From contig CM042018.1 in NCBI GenBank assembly GCA_023525975.1, positions 76,391,001 to 76,455,000 of the forward strand: DNA of 64,000 nucleotides, given 5' to 3'. Both the position numbers and the translations under genes were made by a program. How positions within the stretch are numbered: the stretch's first letter is position 1; every line of letters begins with the position of its first letter. Below the pieces are notes generated by a model. That model did not search any database, was not told the DNA's origin, and saw only the letters and a program-made list of their open reading frames with translations. Shown one piece after another: positions 61,564-64,000 of the stretch. Source of the DNA: Smallanthus sonchifolius. Taxonomy: Eukaryota > Streptophyta > Magnoliopsida > Asterales > Asteraceae.

Positions 61564-62111
61564 GATGTTTCCTGTGAAACACTCTTCACTGAGAGGAATC
61601 CCAAGCACCAAGAAAACCAGGGTGATGGGGATGCAGAGGCTAGGCCTAAGGCCCCATCTAGCTCCAAGGATTCCACAACTGTGGATGAGGACAGACTGAA
61701 ACTTCATAACTTGGAATTGACGGCCAGGGTGGCAATGCTAGAGGCTGAAGTGTCCAAACTAAGACACCAAGTCTCTATGCATGAAGCCCATCAATGCTTA
61801 ACTGTGCCTACTCCCTCTCTTGTATCAGTGGGAACTCAAACAGATACATCCCTTCTCACTGATGCAACCAAAAAGGGGGAGGTGGTTACTAAGGAAGATG
61901 ATGCTGGCAGCCTCGAAGAATGGATACAAGAGTAGACTGTGTTTCAAATTTCCCTATACAAACCTGCTTTTGTTCAAATCCATGACTTGCCAGACTCAGT
62001 AGATGAAGAGGAAGATGTCACTGAGGATTGGAAGTTAGTCGTCCGAGCTGTTGATGAGGTGCTACAAGAAGAAACTCTCCATGAAGACACACCTCCATCA
62101 TTCAGCATTCT
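61564..62111 (+). pseudogene. COP2 extra ORF, C-terminal part
   Basis: Resumes the frame broken at 26693: the GATGT duplication lets HGEDV run into SCETLFTERNPKHQ. A coiled-coil-like stretch follows (LELTARVAMLEAEVSKLRHQ) and VPTPSLVSVGTQTDTSLL, with a TAG at 61933-61935. Beyond it the sequence continues acidic (DLPDSVDEEEDVTEDW). At 62111 it is interrupted by the next LTR, with ATTCT (62107-62111) as the likely target duplication. Confidence 0.8.
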
Positions 62112-62397
62112 TGTCACACCCCCAATTTCCACTAACGGAGTTTTACCGTTTGGAAGGTGACACACCAGGATCTCAGTCATTAGTTACATCAAACGACACT
62201 ATATGGGACTTGAAATGTCAAAACATAAAAGTTCAGAGTTAATGCGGAAGCGTAAACGTTAATATGAAATCAAAAGTAATTACACGCAACAAGCGTCGAT
62301 TAATGTAATTAAATAAACTGTTTAAAGTATTTGAAATGAATGATATGACAGTAGGACTCCATGCATGTCCTAAGTGCGCAACCTGTGCCAAAGCGAC

Positions 62398-63017
62398 CTG
62401 AGAAACATGTAAGAAAAAGTGTCAACACGAGGTTGGTGAGTTCACAGGTTTCAAGTTTACAATAAGAGTATGTTTGCGAGATTATGTACTTTCAATATGC
62501 ATATCTATAGGTAGCTAACCTATGTTCATGTTTTACTAAAGCGCTCGCAACCGAAGCTGACTGTGTTTGTATGCCTCCTGCCAGGTCTATCAACTCTGGC
62601 ACATGTGAGTAGGCTAACATTTCACCCGTTCGATATCCAATCGAGTTAGCGGGACTAACGAGGGTGGGATTTGTCAAACCCAGTAGTACTACTAAACATT
62701 ACCTCGCTAAGATCCATATTAACGGTTCGAAATAAGATGAGGACTTTCTGTGATAGCATGTTACGCCTAGTCTCAACAGTGATATCATATAAAGTACCAT
62801 AATCAAATAGTTGCGTCATGTTTTCTCCCCTGGCGGGAAAAACAATATTTGCTTGCGTACCTGTTTCTCCCCCACGGGGAAAACAAATAAAAGTATGATA
62901 ATAGGTGTTTCATGTTTGTTTCTTCCTCAACAGGAAAACAAGTAAAATACGTTTGTGTGTAAGCATGTTTCTCCCCCAATAGTAAAACAGGTAAAAAAAA
63001 GGGGCCGTGAAACTCAC
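62398..63017 (-). other. Putative LTR intron in the right-edge LTR
   Basis: Minus-strand donor CTCAG/GTGAGTTTCACGGCCCC at 63017 and acceptor ACATGTTTCTCAG/GTCGC at 62398, 620 bp. It matches the position and words of the other Tekay-type LTRs. Confidence 0.5.
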
Positions 63018-63749
63018 CTGAGTTGCGTAGTAGGTAGTATCACACAAGTATAAGTTGGAACCACGTGTGTAAGTCTCAAACGACTTACGAATGCCCTAAA
63101 ATTATAAACACATAAATTAGGGATAAAAATGGGAATTGTGACAACGACACGGAATGAGAAGCGTCCTAAAGAAACGCTCTAGTAACCGAGAGTAGACGAA
63201 CATGTCCACGGGAATAGGAATTCTTTAATTAGTAATTAGATTATATATACGTTACGCGACGAATGACAACAATAATAATAAATATATTCGAGCGTTTTGT
63301 CATTTACAAACATTAAGAAAATAATATATTTTAATATATTATTTTTAGTTTCGAAAGGATATTCTAATTACTCATTCGTGATACAAAATAATAAATATAT
63401 TATTTTTATGAACGCGATAAATGCGAGTAAATAATATAATTAATTATATTATTATTTGGTTTCAAATGTTATTCGATGTTACAAAACGATGCGAAATAAT
63501 ATAAATCTATATATTATTTAATAATACGAGTCACGGGTTGAAAATAATATAAACATATTATTTTATACAACTTTATGGAAAATATATTATTTTTAAAAGT
63601 GGGGAAATAATATAAAAATAAGTTAATAATTCAAACCCGAGCCTACGGGTTGTTTTCAAGGCTTAAACATATTAATATATTATTAAGATAATATAAGAAT
63701 TATTTTTAAATAAAAATAATGTCTCAAAAATGGTCAGAAAAAATAAAAC

Positions 63750-63818
63750 CGTGGGTGAAGTTCGAACCCGAGTCTCACCCACACCAACACCAAGCTCTAA
63801 CCATTCCACCCGCTAGGG
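63750..63818 (-). other. tRNA-like module (A/B box) in the right-edge LTR
   Basis: Minus strand: GGAATGGTTAGAGCTTGG (A-box region with the TGGTTAGAGC word of many tRNAs) and CGGGTTCGAACTTC (B box). Confidence 0.5.
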
Positions 63819-64000
63819 TAATCGCAAGGATACCCGGTTCTGAATTGCTTTAACACGAACACTCCCCGTGTTCTTCCCCCTTTACGCGATCCGAAGCAAA
63901 AATCCAGCCAAATTCTCACGATTTCGATAATATTATGAATCAGTTGTATGGAAGTTTTGTTAGTAGATCGATTTCGAATCTGTGGGTTCATTTAATTGCA

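Larger units (their letters stand above)
62112..64000 (-). mobile_element. Tekay-type LTR, minus strand, partial
   Basis: TGTCACACCCCCAATTT at 62112 is the 3' end of a minus-strand LTR. Its left neighbour is COP2 coding sequence, so it is a 3' LTR or a solo LTR; the rest lies off the right edge. It shares the putative intron (62398-63017), the word CACCAACCTCG near the acceptor and a tRNA-like module with the other Tekay-type LTRs, but it is a different family by sequence. It also contains CCCC-CGGGAAAA words repeated near 62825-63000 (TTTCTCCCCC..GGGAAAACA). Confidence 0.8.

Overview
The window is plant nuclear DNA made almost entirely of nested LTR retrotransposons; I found no host gene. 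Evidence: tRNA-iMet primer sites (TGGTATCAGAGC), three classes of plant gag-pol (Ty3 Tekay-like chromovirus, Ty3 Tat-like with two RNase H domains, Ty1/copia SIRE-like), solo LTRs with 5-bp target duplications, AT-rich spacers, and many in-frame stops explained by C-to-T or G-to-A changes. The copia elements carry an extra ORF after pol of a kind I recall from Asteraceae genomes, so a composite-family plant is my best guess, from memory only. Element names are mine.

Layout. 1-10929: TEK1, a Tekay-like element on the minus strand (its 3' end lies off the left edge), with a solo LTR (6202-9520, TSD ATTAT) inside its 5' LTR. 10930-11855: the 3' end of COP3, a plus-strand copia cut by TEK1. 11861-13456: gag-protease of TAT (plus). 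13457-23072: 3' half of COP1 (minus; 3' LTR, extra ORF, pol). 23073-41955: a segment I read as inverted. It holds the leader and 5' LTR of element X, COP2 pol plus extra ORF (minus), the TAT 3' half (LTR, antisense spliced ORF, pol; minus) and the COP1 5' LTR plus gag (plus). 41956-61563: the rest of X, a tandem array. 61564-62111: the remaining piece of the COP2 extra ORF. 62112-64000: the LTR of a further minus-strand element running off the right edge.

Turning 23073-41955 around repairs three elements at once. COP1 gag meets COP1 pol. The COP1 LTRs become a 537/537-bp pair with TSD ACATG inside an unbroken TAT reading frame. X becomes one insertion of four LTRs and three internal regions with a single outer TSD (GATGT) inside the COP2 extra ORF. 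Inferred order: COP2 (oldest), TAT into COP2, COP3 and COP1 into TAT, TEK1 into COP3, a solo LTR into TEK1, X into COP2 and its tandem amplification, a small solo LTR into the last X LTR, then the inversion.

The least familiar parts are these. X is a non-autonomous Tekay-like element whose only ORF encodes a 181-aa proline-rich, probably tail-anchored protein, not a gag. All four Tekay-type LTR families here share a putative intron and a tRNA-like (A/B box) module. Two unrelated copia LTR families have family-specific hairpin arrays ending about 10-15 bp before the TATA box, and in one of them the hairpin arms show compensatory changes.
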